A stretch of DNA of 41,763 nt from Ramlibacter sp. (GTDB lineage Bacteria; Pseudomonadota; Gammaproteobacteria; Burkholderiales; Burkholderiaceae_C). Shown here piece by piece: positions 24,320 to 32,885 of this stretch. Numbering within the stretch: position 1 is the first letter of the stretch; each line of letters opens with the position of its first letter. The stretch spans positions 1 through 41,763 of the forward strand of contig NZ_JAQGNQ010000106.1 in assembly GCF_028291745.1 (NCBI RefSeq), in the 5' to 3' direction. Below the pieces are notes generated by a model. The model saw nothing but the letters and a program-made list of their open reading frames with translations. It had not been told where the DNA came from and did no database searches. The translations under genes were made by a program, and so were the position numbers.

Positions 24320-24729
24320 GGCGTGTTCGGCTCGGTGACGAAGCCGATCTTGCGCACGCCGCTGCGCTGCGCCGCCGCCAGCGCCTGCGCCACCCGTTCG
24401 TAGCGCGCGTTCCGGTCGCCGCGCAAATGCAGTTCGGGCTGCGGGTTGCGCAGCGCGGCCTGCTGCAGGCGCGGCACCAGCTCGGCGTCCGCGATCGGCT
24501 GCTCATTCCAGAAATACTGGCCCTGCGCATCGACCGAGAGGCGGATCGTCTCGGGCTTGGCGTCCTGCGGGGTGCTGGTGGCGCGCGGCAGGTCGACCTT
24601 CACCGCGTTCTGCATCACGGGCACCGTGATGATGAACACGATCAGCAGCACCAGCATGACGTCCACCAGGGGCGTCATGTTGATTTCGTTCATCACCTCG
24701 TCGGTGTCGTCCTGGGTGCCGAAGGCCAT
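24316..24729 (-). CDS. exbD: Biopolymer transport protein ExbD
   Basis: The 137-residue protein has the ExbD layout: short cytoplasmic start, EINMTPLVDVMLVLLIVFII with the conserved functional Asp in the single helix, then a periplasmic domain. It forms the proton channel with ExbB that energises TonB-dependent outer-membrane uptake of iron and heme. It starts just after the exbB stop and overlaps hemP. Confidence 0.93.
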   Translation of the reverse strand: MAFGTQDDTDEVMNEINMTPLVDVMLVLLIVFIITVPVMQNAVKVDLPRATSTPQDAKPETIRLSVDAQGQYFWNEQPIADAELVPRLQQAALRNPQPELHLRGDRNARYERVAQALAAAQRSGVRKIGFVTEPNTP

Positions 24730-24730
24730 T

Positions 24731-25447
24731 TCAGGAGCCCTTCTTCATCGGCACCACCTTGGGGTCGGTGCCGCTCGATACGCGCGCGCCAGTGAGGAAG
24801 TAGGCATGCAGGTCATGGGCAAAGCGGTTGAGGCGGTTCAACACGCTCTTGTTGCCGCGCACCAGCGCGTTGTAACCCAGTACGGCGGGGATGGCCACGG
24901 CCAGGCCGAGGGCCGTCATGACGAGCGCTTCGCCGATCGGGCCGGCCACCTTGTCGATGGTCGCCTGGCCGGCGGCGCTGATGGAGAGCAGGGCGTGATA
25001 GATGCCCCACACCGTTCCGAACAGACCCACGAAGGGCGCGGTCGATCCGACCGAGGCCAGCACGGCCAGCCCCGCCTGCATGCGGGCGGTGGAATCGTCG
25101 ATCGAGTTGCGCAGGGCCCGCGTGAGCCATTCGCTGGCGCCCAGCGAATCGTGCAACTGCGGCTGCGCGTTGCGGTGCGCTGCCGCTTCCCGCCCTTCCA
25201 GGGCCAGCGTGCGAAAGGGATTGGCCGGGTCGGTGCTCAGCTTGCCGAGGCCGTCGGCGAAGTCGGCGGCATGCCAGAAACTCTCGATGCGCCGCGCCTG
25301 CGAGGCATATCGGCGCAGGTCCAGGGCCTTGATGATGATCACCATCCAGGAAGCGAGCGACATCACCAGCAGCAGGATGGCGACGGCACGGGTGACGATG
25401 TCGCCCTGGGCCCACAGATGGGAAAGTCCGAAATCATTGTTGTTCAT
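24731..25447 (-). CDS. exbB: Biopolymer transport protein ExbB (MotA/TolQ/ExbB family)
   Basis: The 238-residue protein has three membrane helices. The first is near residues 17-38 ([20 protein letters not shown]); the second and third lie in the conserved block [20 protein letters not shown] and [20 protein letters not shown]. It pairs with ExbD to drive TonB. The ATG at 25447 overlaps the tonB stop as ATGA, so I prefer it to the longer upstream frame. Confidence 0.93.
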   Translation of the reverse strand: MNNNDFGLSHLWAQGDIVTRAVAILLLVMSLASWMVIIIKALDLRRYASQARRIESFWHAADFADGLGKLSTDPANPFRTLALEGREAAAHRNAQPQLHDSLGASEWLTRALRNSIDDSTARMQAGLAVLASVGSTAPFVGLFGTVWGIYHALLSISAAGQATIDKVAGPIGEALVMTALGLAVAIPAVLGYNALVRGNKSVLNRLNRFAHDLHAYFLTGARVSSGTDPKVVPMKKGS

Positions 25448-26184
25448 GGCGTCGTTTCTTCTTTCTTGAGTGCCCACTTGATCGGCACGTCCACCCACAT
25501 GGCCTCGGGCACGCCGCCGCGCTTGCCCGGCACGTAGCGCCAGGCGAGCGCCGTCTGCTCGGCCGCCTTGTCGAGGCGAACGAAGCCGCTGGAACGCGCG
25601 GTGTGCACTTCCTGCGCCCGGCCGTCGGGCCCGATCAGGACGCGGACCACAGTGGTGCCTTCCTCGTGCAGGCGCTGGCTCGCGCGCGGGTAGTCCGGAG
25701 GCGGGTTCTGCAGGTAATCGGCGTTGGTGATCGGCTGCTCTACCTTGGGCGCGGGAGTCGGAGCGGGCGCGGGAGCAGGCATGGGCGTCGCGGCCACCGG
25801 TGCGCTGATGGGAGGCGGCGCCGGCTGCGGCTCGCTCACCGCTGTTGGCGCGCTTGGGGCGGCAGGCGCGGGATCGGGGCGTGCTACCGGGCGTGGGGCG
25901 GGCGCCGGCGCCGGCGCCGGCAGCGGGTTGCGCTCGACCGGGCGGGCAATCGGTCGCTCGACGGGCTTGGGCGGCGGCGGGGCCGGCGGCGCTGGCACCG
26001 GTGGCGGCGGCGTGGTGATGGCGCCCAGCACCTCGACCGGCACCACCACCTCGACCACGCGCTGCAGCAGCCCGCTTTGCAGGGCCCAGAGGGCGGCGAG
26101 GTGCAGCAGCACGACGCCCGCGGCGATCAGCGCATTGCGCGGGGAGGGCGACATCGAATCGCGGACAGTCAGCGAAGCGGACAT
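25444..26184 (-). CDS. tonB: TonB family energy transducer
   Basis: The 246-residue protein has the classical TonB structure: one N-terminal membrane helix ([20 protein letters not shown]), a long Pro/Ala-rich periplasmic spacer (about residues 55-150), and a C-terminal TonB domain ([20 protein letters not shown], then [20 protein letters not shown]). I use ATG 26184; ATG 26154 is also possible and would place the helix closer to the N-terminus. It transmits proton-motive force from ExbBD to iron and heme receptors. It lies in a probable Fur-controlled unit behind bfd. Confidence 0.92.
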   Translation of the reverse strand: MSASLTVRDSMSPSPRNALIAAGVVLLHLAALWALQSGLLQRVVEVVVPVEVLGAITTPPPPVPAPPAPPPPKPVERPIARPVERNPLPAPAPAPAPRPVARPDPAPAAPSAPTAVSEPQPAPPPISAPVAATPMPAPAPAPTPAPKVEQPITNADYLQNPPPDYPRASQRLHEEGTTVVRVLIGPDGRAQEVHTARSSGFVRLDKAAEQTALAWRYVPGKRGGVPEAMWVDVPIKWALKKEETTP

Positions 26185-26203
26185 TGTCGGGCCGGTGAGG
26201 CCG

Positions 26204-26278
26204 CTAGTGAACCTTGCAGGCCCACCAGGCAGCAAGCAGGGCAAGGATCAGGCCGCCGCCGAGCGCGAGTCCGGCCAT
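26204..26278 (-). CDS. Possible 24-residue membrane peptide between bfd and tonB
   Basis: The frame reads [20 protein letters not shown] followed by CKVH: a single hydrophobic helix. It starts inside the 3' end of bfd (31-base overlap) and ends 19 bases before the tonB start. Its position and hydrophobicity suggest a real small protein, but a frame this short could arise by chance and the Shine-Dalgarno is unconvincing. Confidence 0.3.
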   Translation of the reverse strand: MAGLALGGGLILALLAAWWACKVH

Positions 26279-26511
26279 GCGCGGTTCTCCGTGATCGCGG
26301 GGGCGAGCCGCACGGGCATGCCTTCGTGATGCAGGGCTGCCACAGGGTGGCTGCCACAGCACTGCGCATGCACTTCGCGGGCGCAGCCTTCGCACTGACC
26401 GCATTGGGTGGCCACGCCCAGCTCCATCTGGACCTCGTCGAAGCTCATGCCGGCGCGGGCATGGCGGGCGATTTCACGGTCGGAGACGCGGCGGCAGACA
26501 CAGACGATCAT
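26248..26511 (-). CDS. bfd: Bacterioferritin-associated ferredoxin (Bfd-like [2Fe-2S])
   Basis: The 87-residue protein carries the Bfd cluster ligands CVC near the N-terminus ([11 protein letters not shown]) and CGQCEGC about 33 residues later. Bfd reduces ferric iron in bacterioferritin to mobilise it; the bfr gene lies 2.4 kb away. The protein is longer than usual (about 65-75) because of a C-terminal tail ([16 protein letters not shown] onward) of unclear value. It is the first gene of the leftward iron operon and has a Fur-like site in its promoter. Confidence 0.88.
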   Translation of the reverse strand: MIVCVCRRVSDREIARHARAGMSFDEVQMELGVATQCGQCEGCAREVHAQCCGSHPVAALHHEGMPVRLAPAITENRAWPDSRSAAA

Positions 26512-26546
26512 GGCTTGGCGGATAGCAGTGCGTTGAACTGGTGGCG

Positions 26547-26576
26547 AGTATAAATGCGAATCCGTCGTATTTGCAA
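26547..26576 (-). promoter_or_regulatory. bfd-tonB operon promoter with Fur-like site
   Basis: Read leftward, TTGCAA (-35, 26571-26576) and TATACT (-10, 26547-26552) are 18 bases apart. The spacer and -10 overlap a Fur-like inverted repeat, AAATGC-N9-GTATTT (26552-26572). The -10 is 35 bases from the bfd start. An almost identical site precedes feoA, so both divergent iron operons are probably repressed together by Fur when iron is plentiful. Confidence 0.65.
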
Positions 26577-26669
26577 TGACCTTGTCATACCCGGGTCACC
26601 CGCTCTTGCGCCTGCTCGGCCTTTGCCGGCACCATCCTGCCCTGAGTACGGAAGAGTCCGATTCAATCT

Positions 26670-26690
26670 AAATGCGAATCGCTGGCATTC
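26670..26690 (+). promoter_or_regulatory. Fur-like site upstream of feoAB
   Basis: AAATGC-N9-GCATTC (26670-26690) has the same arms and spacing as the site at bfd, and TAAATGCGAATC is identical at both (26551-26562 and 26669-26680). TAGAAT at 26695-26700 may be the feoA -10, about 30 bases before the ATG. Fur control of feoAB is well established in many proteobacteria. Confidence 0.6.
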
Positions 26691-26730
26691 TTGTTAGAAT
26701 GAGGCTCTTGCCACCGGGGGACCCACGCTC

Positions 26731-27048
26731 ATGACCACCCAGACCTTGTCCAGCCCAGCGATCTCGATTGCGCCGAATGCCGGCAATCCGGGCCGCGCGC
26801 AGACGCTGCATGAAGCCGCCAAGGGACAGGTCTATACCGTGCGCCAGGTGCTCGCCGACCCGCACGCACCCGAACGAGCGCGCCAGCTCGAAGAGATCGG
26901 CTTCTGCCCGGGCGAGCGGGTGATGATCATGACGCGCGGCATTCCCGGCGGCGACCCGCTGGTGGTGCGCATCGGGCAATCCACCTTCGCACTGCGCGGT
27001 GCCGAAGCCGCTTGCGTGCAGGTCGAGGGGCTGGCCCGCAGCGCATGA
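26731..27048 (+). CDS. feoA: Ferrous iron transport protein A (FeoA)
   Basis: The 105-residue protein has the SH3-like FeoA fold: LEEIGFCPGERVMIMTRGIP, then GDPLVVRIGQSTFALRGAEA. It has an N-terminal extension of about 30 residues. FeoA assists FeoB in ferrous iron import. Its stop overlaps the feoB start by four bases (ATGA). Confidence 0.93.
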   Translation: MTTQTLSSPAISIAPNAGNPGRAQTLHEAAKGQVYTVRQVLADPHAPERARQLEEIGFCPGERVMIMTRGIPGGDPLVVRIGQSTFALRGAEAACVQVEGLARSA

Positions 27049-28931
27049 AGGAAGCCGTCGTCCACCTGCACCCGTCAGGTCGCCTGGCGGCCCTGGTGGG
27101 CAATCCCAACGCCGGCAAGACGGCGCTTTTCAACCGGCTGACCGGCAGCAACCAGAAGGTTGCCAACTACGCCGGCGTCACCATCGAGCGCAAGGAAGGC
27201 CGGCTGCGTCTTTCGTCCGGCAAGACGGTGCGCGTGCTGGACCTGCCCGGCACCTACAGCCTGCATCCACGCTCCCCCGACGAACGCATCACCTGCGACG
27301 TGCTGCTCGGCACCGCCATCGGCGAGAAGCGCCCCGACCTCGTGGTCTGCGTCGTCGATGCCACCAACCTGCGACGCAGCCTGCGCCTGGTGCTGGGCGT
27401 GCGGCGCATGGGCCTGCCCTGCGTCGTCGCCCTGAACATGGCGGACCTCGCGGCCAGCCGCGGCATCGAACTGGATCCGGATGCGCTCGCCTCCGAACTC
27501 GGCGTGCCGGTGGTGAGCACGGTGGCCGTGCAGGGCGACGGCGACGCGGCCCTGCGCGAATTGCTGGAGCGCCCTGAAATCTGGCAGCCGACCACCACGC
27601 TGATGCCGGTGCCCACGCTGTCCGGCGACGAGATCCCCGACCACGATCGCGTCCGCAGCATCCTCGAACGCCTCGGCCTCGACGACGTCGCCCCGCATTT
27701 GCTCAGCGACCGCATCGATCGCGTGGTGCTGCATCCGGTGCTCGGACCGATCCTGCTGGCGGTGCTGCTGTTCCTCATCTTCCAGGCGGTGTTCGACTGG
27801 GCCGAGGCGCCGAAGGCCTTGATCGAAGGCGCCACCACGTGGCTCGCGGGACAGGTGGGCAACTGGCTGCCGCCGGGTTACCTGCGCAGCTTCATCACCG
27901 ACGGACTGATCGCCGGTGCCGGTGGGGTGATCGTGTTCCTGCCGCAGGTGCTGATCCTGTTCTTCTTCATCCTGGTCCTGGAGGAGTCTGGCTACCTGCC
28001 ACGCGCGGCCTTCCTGCTCGATCGCATCATGGGCGGCGTCGGCCTCTCGGGGCGATCGTTCATCCCGCTGCTTTCCAGCTTTGCCTGCGCCATCCCCGGC
28101 ATCATGGCTACGCGCACCATCGCCAATCCGCGCGATCGCTTGGTGACGATCATGATCGCGCCGATGATGACCTGCTCCGCGCGCCTGCCGGTGTATGCGC
28201 TGCTGATCGGCGCCTTCATTCCGCACCGCAGGATTGGTGCCGGCTTCGAACTGCAAGGGCTCGTGCTGTTCTCGCTTTATGTGGCGGGCATCGTCGGATC
28301 GCTGTTGGTGGCCTGGATCCTCAAGCGCACGACGGCACGCGGCATCGTGCGGCCGCTGATGATGGAACTGCCCACCTACCACTGGCCGCACCTGCGCAGC
28401 GTGGCGCTCGGCCTGTGGCAACGGGCCGAGATTTTCCTGCGGCGCGTGGGCACGATCATCCTGGCGCTGACGGTCGCCCTGTGGTTCCTGGCCAGCTTCC
28501 CGGCGCCGCCCCCGGGGGCCACCCGGCCCGCGATCGAGTACAGCGTCGCCGGCATGCTGGGACATGGCTTGTCGCTGTTGCTGGCGCCGATCGGTTTCAA
28601 CTGGCAGATCAGCATTGCGCTGGTGCCGGGGCTGGCCGCGCGCGAGGTGGCGGTGAGCGCGCTCGGAACGGTCTATGCCTTGTCGGCGACGGGCGACGGG
28701 ACGGCGCAGGCCCTCGCGCCCATCATCGCGCACGCGTGGAGCCTGGCCACGGCCTTGTCGCTGCTCGCCTGGTACGTGTTCGCGCCGCAGTGCATGGCCA
28801 CGCTGGCCACGGTGAAGCGCGAGACGGGCGGCTGGACCTGGGTGCTGGTGATGGCCGGCTACCTGTTCGCGCTGGCCTATCTGTCATCGTTCGCGACCTA
28901 CCGCATCGCGGTGGCGCTCGGCTGGGGTTAG
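27045..28931 (+). CDS. feoB: Ferrous iron transporter FeoB
   Basis: The 628-residue protein has an N-terminal G domain, with G1 GNPNAGKT (19-26), G3 DLPG (66-69) and G4 NMAD (131-134). Gate-domain helices follow, with the paired motifs ESGYLPRAAFLLDRIMGGVG and FACAIPGIMATRTIANPRDR. I start at ATG 27045, which overlaps feoA. It is shorter than the 770-residue enterobacterial form, as in many betaproteobacteria. No feoC follows. The stop codon overlaps the stop of the convergent bfr gene. Confidence 0.94.
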   Translation: MKEAVVHLHPSGRLAALVGNPNAGKTALFNRLTGSNQKVANYAGVTIERKEGRLRLSSGKTVRVLDLPGTYSLHPRSPDERITCDVLLGTAIGEKRPDLVVCVVDATNLRRSLRLVLGVRRMGLPCVVALNMADLAASRGIELDPDALASELGVPVVSTVAVQGDGDAALRELLERPEIWQPTTTLMPVPTLSGDEIPDHDRVRSILERLGLDDVAPHLLSDRIDRVVLHPVLGPILLAVLLFLIFQAVFDWAEAPKALIEGATTWLAGQVGNWLPPGYLRSFITDGLIAGAGGVIVFLPQVLILFFFILVLEESGYLPRAAFLLDRIMGGVGLSGRSFIPLLSSFACAIPGIMATRTIANPRDRLVTIMIAPMMTCSARLPVYALLIGAFIPHRRIGAGFELQGLVLFSLYVAGIVGSLLVAWILKRTTARGIVRPLMMELPTYHWPHLRSVALGLWQRAEIFLRRVGTIILALTVALWFLASFPAPPPGATRPAIEYSVAGMLGHGLSLLLAPIGFNWQISIALVPGLAAREVAVSALGTVYALSATGDGTAQALAPIIAHAWSLATALSLLAWYVFAPQCMATLATVKRETGGWTWVLVMAGYLFALAYLSSFATYRIAVALGWG

Positions 28932-29404
28932 GAAGCCTCGCCCATCGCGGACTGCAGGTAGTTCTGCAGTCCGACCTTGTTCAGCAGGTCCAGCTGGGTC
29001 TCGAGGTAGTCGATGTGCTCCTCGGTGTCGACCAGGATGTCCGCCAGGATTTCACGCGAGGCGTAATCGCGCACGGACTCGCACTGCGCGATGCCATCCT
29101 TGATGGTGGCCTGCGCGCCGCGCTCGCTTTGCAGGTCGCAGTTCAGGATCTCCGGCACGTCTTCGCCGATCAGCAGCTTGCCGAGGTCCTGCAGGTTCGG
29201 CAAGGCGTCGAGGAACAGGATGCGTTCCATCAGGCGGTCGGCGTGCTTCATCTCGCCGATCGACTCCTCGTACTCCTTCTTCGCCAGCTTCGTGAAGCCC
29301 CAGTGCTTCAGGATGCGGTAGTGCAGGAAGTACTGGTTGGTCGCCGTCAGCTCGTTCTTCAGTTGCGCCTGCAGATGCTGGATGACTTGCGGATCGCCTT
29401 GCAT
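28928..29404 (-). CDS. bfr: Bacterioferritin
   Basis: The 158-residue four-helix protein matches bacterioferritin: MQGDPQVIQHLQAQLKNELT, LKHWGFTKLAKKEYEESIGE, MKHADRLMERILFLDALPNL with the heme-ligand-type Met, and DTEEHIDYLETQL. Ferroxidase ligands (Glu18, Glu51 and His54 type) are visible. It stores iron and works with Bfd, encoded nearby. The family start is ATG 29404. The TAA stop shares bases with the feoB TAG on the other strand, leaving no gap between the convergent genes. Confidence 0.95.
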   Translation of the reverse strand: MQGDPQVIQHLQAQLKNELTATNQYFLHYRILKHWGFTKLAKKEYEESIGEMKHADRLMERILFLDALPNLQDLGKLLIGEDVPEILNCDLQSERGAQATIKDGIAQCESVRDYASREILADILVDTEEHIDYLETQLDLLNKVGLQNYLQSAMGEAS

Positions 29405-29448
29405 GATGTACTCGCGTTCGGTTTGTGCCGCAGGATTGTGGCGCAAGA

Positions 29449-29470
29449 AAAAGGGGCTGGCGCCCCTTTT
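29449..29470 (-). terminator. Intrinsic terminator of ahpF
   Basis: AAAAGGGGC (29449-29457), loop TGGC, GCCCCTTTT (29462-29470) is a perfect stem; read leftward it is followed by TTTCTTGCG. It lies 14 bases past the ahpF stop and separates ahpF from the bfr promoter region. Confidence 0.88.
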
Positions 29471-29483
29471 GTTCAGAAGGTTC

Positions 29484-31025
29484 TCAGTGGCGGATCAGGT
29501 GGTCGAAAGCACCCAGCGCCGCCTTCGCGCCATCGCCCGCGGCGATGATGATCTGCTTGAAGGGCACCGTGGTGCAATCGCCGGCCGCGAACACACCGGG
29601 CAGCGAGGTCTGGCCGCGCGCATCGACCACGATCTCGCCGTGCCGCGACAGCTCGATCGTGCCCTTGAGCCATTCGGTATTGGGCACCAGGCCGATCTGC
29701 ACGAACACGCCTTCGAGGTCCACGCGCTTTTCCGCGCCGCTCGCGCGGTCCTTCCAGGTCAGTCCGTCCACCTTGTCGCTGCCGGTGATGGCGGTGGTCT
29801 GCGCATTGAGGATCACGGCGACGTTGGTGAGCGAACGCAGCTTCTTCTGCAGCACTTCGTCGGCGCGCAGCTTGCTGTCGTATTCGATCAGCGTCACGTG
29901 CGCCACGATGCCGGCCAGGTCGATCGCCGCCTCCACGCCGGAGTTGCCGCCGCCGATCACCGCAACACGCTTGCCCTTGTACAGCGGGCCGTCGCAGTGG
30001 GGGCAATACGCCACGCCCTTGTTCTTCAGCTCGTGCTCGCCCGGCACGTTGATGTTGCGCCAGCGCGCGCCGGTGGTGAGCACCACGGTCTTGGCCTTCA
30101 GCGTCGCGCCGCTTTCGAGCTGCAGTTCGATCAGGTCCCCGCCCTTCAGCGCCTTGGCGCGCTGCAGGTTCATGATGTCCACGTCGTAGTGGCGCACGTG
30201 TTCTTCCAGTGCCAGCGCGAACTTGGGTCCCTCGGTCTCCTTGATCGACACGAAGTTCTCGATGCCCAGCGTGTCCAGCACCTGGCCGCCGAAGCGCTCG
30301 CTCGCCACGCCGGTGCGGATGCCCTTGCGCGCCGCGTACACCGCAGCTGCTGCGCCCGCCGGACCGCCGCCGACGATCAGCACATCGAACGGCTCCTTCG
30401 CGGAGATCTTCTTCGCCTCGCGATCCACGGCCGCCGTGTCGATCTTGGAGACGATCTCCTCCAGGCTCATGCGGCCCGAGCCGAAGAAGGTGCCATTCAG
30501 GAAGACCGTCGGCACCCCCATGATCTGGCGCTCCTCGATTTCTTCCTTGAACAAGCCGCCTTCGATCATCGTCGCCTTGATGCGCGGGTTCTGCACCGCC
30601 ATCAGGTTGACGGCCTGCACCACGTCCGGGCAGTTGTGGCAGGTGAGCGAAACGTACACCTCGAATTCGAAGTCGCCATCGAGTCCGCGGATCTGCTCCA
30701 GCAGCGACTGTTCCACCTTGGGCGGATAGCCGCCCACCTGCAGCAGGGCGAGTACCAGCGAGGTGAACTCATGGCCCATGGGCAGGCCGGCAAAACGCGG
30801 GCCGTGGTTCTCGCCGGGGCGGATGATCTGGAACGAGGGGGTGCGGTAGGGCCCGTCGCGCGTCTGCGTGACGGTCACGCGCGGGGAGCTGTCCGTGATG
30901 TCCTTCAGCAGCGCCTGCATGTCCGCCGAAGCCTTGGTGTCGTCGACCGAGGCGACGATCTCCACCGGCTGCGTCATGCGCTCCAGGTAGGCGGCAAGCT
31001 GGGCTTTCATGTTGGCGTCGAGCAT
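29484..31025 (-). CDS. ahpF: Alkyl hydroperoxide reductase subunit F (AhpF)
   Basis: The 513-residue flavoprotein begins [20 protein letters not shown] as in known AhpF. It has an N-terminal glutaredoxin-like domain with C129/C132 (TCHNC), an FAD motif GGGPAG (219-224) and the redox pair C341/C344 (YCPHCDG). It passes electrons from NADH to AhpC for peroxide removal. GGAAGGA precedes the start. A strong terminator sits between it and ahpC. Confidence 0.95.
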   Translation of the reverse strand: MLDANMKAQLAAYLERMTQPVEIVASVDDTKASADMQALLKDITDSSPRVTVTQTRDGPYRTPSFQIIRPGENHGPRFAGLPMGHEFTSLVLALLQVGGYPPKVEQSLLEQIRGLDGDFEFEVYVSLTCHNCPDVVQAVNLMAVQNPRIKATMIEGGLFKEEIEERQIMGVPTVFLNGTFFGSGRMSLEEIVSKIDTAAVDREAKKISAKEPFDVLIVGGGPAGAAAAVYAARKGIRTGVASERFGGQVLDTLGIENFVSIKETEGPKFALALEEHVRHYDVDIMNLQRAKALKGGDLIELQLESGATLKAKTVVLTTGARWRNINVPGEHELKNKGVAYCPHCDGPLYKGKRVAVIGGGNSGVEAAIDLAGIVAHVTLIEYDSKLRADEVLQKKLRSLTNVAVILNAQTTAITGSDKVDGLTWKDRASGAEKRVDLEGVFVQIGLVPNTEWLKGTIELSRHGEIVVDARGQTSLPGVFAAGDCTTVPFKQIIIAAGDGAKAALGAFDHLIRH

Positions 31026-31059
31026 GGGGCTTCCTTCCGATTCGAATTCTGGAAAAACA

Positions 31060-31089
31060 AAGGCCCGGGGCAATACGCGCCCGGGCCTT
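31060..31089 (-). terminator. Intercistronic terminator between ahpC and ahpF
   Basis: AAGGCCCGGG (31060-31069) and CCCGGGCCTT (31080-31089) form a perfect ten-pair stem with a ten-base loop; read leftward it is followed by TGTTTTTCC. It ends about 35 bases before the ahpF ATG. It probably lets only part of the ahpC transcripts continue into ahpF, matching the need for far more AhpC than AhpF. Confidence 0.85.
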
Positions 31090-31134
31090 GTGGCAGGCCT
31101 TGCCGGCAGCGGCCGGCAGTCGCCATGGCGGGCT

Positions 31135-31707
31135 TTAGATTTTCCCGACCAGGTCCAGCGACGGCTTCAGCGTCTCGGCGCCTTCTTCCCACTTGGCGGG
31201 GCACACTTCGCCCGGGTGGCTGGCGACGTACTGGGCAGCCTTCAGGCGGCGCACCGTTTCGCTGGCGTCGCGGCCGATGCCGTTGTCGTGGACCTCGATG
31301 GTCTTGATGCGGCCTTCCGGATCGATGATGAAGGTGCCGCGCAGCGCGAGGCCGGTGTCGTCCCCCTCGGTGATCAACACCTGGAAGAAGCGCGCCAGCT
31401 GGTGGCTCGGATCGCCCACGAGCGGGTAGGTGACCTTCTTGATCGTGTCGGAGGTGTCGTGCCAGGCCTTGTGGGTGAAGTGGGTGTCGGTGGACACGCC
31501 ATACACCTCGGCGCCAAGCTTCTGGAACTGGGCGTAGTTGTCGGCCAGGTCGCCCAGTTCGGTGGGGCAGACGAAGGTGAAGTCGGCCGGATAGAAAACC
31601 ACGACGGACCACTTGCCCTTGAAGTTCTGCTCGGTCACCGGCACGAACTTGCCGTTGTGATACGCGGTGGCGGAGAAGGCGGGGATTTCGGTGTTGATCA
31701 GGGACAT
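31135..31707 (-). CDS. ahpC: Alkyl hydroperoxide reductase subunit C (AhpC), 2-Cys peroxiredoxin
   Basis: The 190-residue protein is typical AhpC, with peroxidatic Cys47 in [12 protein letters not shown] and resolving Cys169 in GEVCPAKW. It reduces hydrogen peroxide, organic peroxides and peroxynitrite, and is recycled by AhpF. AGAGGAAAA precedes the ATG. No convincing OxyR site could be identified upstream by eye. Confidence 0.96.
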   Translation of the reverse strand: MSLINTEIPAFSATAYHNGKFVPVTEQNFKGKWSVVVFYPADFTFVCPTELGDLADNYAQFQKLGAEVYGVSTDTHFTHKAWHDTSDTIKKVTYPLVGDPSHQLARFFQVLITEGDDTGLALRGTFIIDPEGRIKTIEVHDNGIGRDASETVRRLKAAQYVASHPGEVCPAKWEEGAETLKPSLDLVGKI

Positions 31708-31871
31708 TGTTTTCCTCTATAGCTGAGCGCACTTTGATGAATCGCGCCTATGAATGATAAGGCCGCCCGCCCGCCTGTCCCATTGAAAGCAGCCATCGGC
31801 TTCTTAGCTGTCGGCTATGGCGCCCTGTGCCCGCCGGCCGCCGTGAAGACGAGCCCTGGGAGCCCGGGCTG

Positions 31872-32702
31872 CTAGTACTCCAGCCGTTCGGGCCGGACCT
31901 CCTGCAGGATGGTCGTGGCGATTTCCTCGATCGACTTGGTGGTCGTCGAAAGCCACCGGATTCCCTCGCGGCGCATCATCGCCTCGGCCTCCGCCACCTC
32001 GTGCCGGCAGCTCTCCAGCGACGCATAGCGCGAGTTGGGCCGCCGCTCGTTGCGGATCTCGCTCAGGCGTTCGGGCTGGATGGTCAGGCCGAAGATCTTC
32101 TTGCGGTAGGCGCGCAGGGCCGGTGGCAGTTGGCGCCGATCGAAGTCTTCCGGGATCAGCGGATAGTTGGCCGCCTTCAGGCCGTACTGCATCGCGAGAT
32201 ACAGGGAGGTCGGCGTCTTGCCGCTGCGACTGACGCCGATCAGGATCACGTCGGCGTGCTCCAGGTCGGCGTTCGACTGGCCGTCGTCGTGGGCCAGGCT
32301 GAAGTTGATGGCTTCGATGCGGTCGTGGTAGGCCTGGCTCTTGCTCACATCCGAGAAGCGGCCGACCCGGTGGCTCGATTTCATGCCGAGCTCGATTTCC
32401 AGCGGCCGCACGAAGGTGCCGAACATGTCCAGCACCATCGCCTTGCAGCCTTCCTCGATCACCTGCAGCACTTCGACGTTGACGAGCGTGGTGAACACCA
32501 CTGGCCGGCGACCTTCGAGTTCGGCCGTGTGGTTCACCTGCCGCACCACCTGGTGGGCCTTGTCGACGGTGTCCACGAAGGGTAGCCGCACGTGGCGCGG
32601 CTTGAATTCGAACTGCGCCAGGATGGCATTGCCGAAGGTCTCGGCGGTGATGCCGGTGCCGTCCGAGACAAAGAACACGGTACGTGTGTGCAGGGTCGCC
32701 AT
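31872..32702 (-). CDS. ppsR: Phosphoenolpyruvate synthase regulatory protein (PSRP, DUF299)
   Basis: The 276-residue protein is a bifunctional ADP-dependent kinase and phosphorylase of the DUF299 family. It carries [20 protein letters not shown] at the N-terminus and a P-loop GVSRSGKT (156-163). It inactivates PEP synthase by phosphorylating a Thr next to the catalytic His and reactivates it by phosphorolysis. It diverges from ppsA, its substrate, with a 183-base gap; TACAAT at 32752 could be a rightward -10. Confidence 0.94.
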   Translation of the reverse strand: MATLHTRTVFFVSDGTGITAETFGNAILAQFEFKPRHVRLPFVDTVDKAHQVVRQVNHTAELEGRRPVVFTTLVNVEVLQVIEEGCKAMVLDMFGTFVRPLEIELGMKSSHRVGRFSDVSKSQAYHDRIEAINFSLAHDDGQSNADLEHADVILIGVSRSGKTPTSLYLAMQYGLKAANYPLIPEDFDRRQLPPALRAYRKKIFGLTIQPERLSEIRNERRPNSRYASLESCRHEVAEAEAMMRREGIRWLSTTTKSIEEIATTILQEVRPERLEY

Positions 32703-32885
32703 GAAACTTTCCTGGTGCGCGCGGCAGGGTCGGCAGCGGGGACAGCCCGCCTACAATCCCGGCATTATCCGAATTCCCGCGCCCATGACCCGCCGTCGCC
32801 CATTCGAACAACAGCAAAGCCCAGCGGCGGGGCAGGGGTGCAGCGCCATGCGCGCAGACCCAGTTTCAACTTCCGGAGTCTTTCC

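Noticed and set aside
27075..28733. 552-codon minus-strand open frame opposite feoB
   Set aside because: Low-complexity Arg/Gln/His translation opposite a complete FeoB.
31708..31871. OxyR site upstream of ahpC
   Set aside because: ATAG/CTAT-like pieces can be found but do not fit the required spacing.
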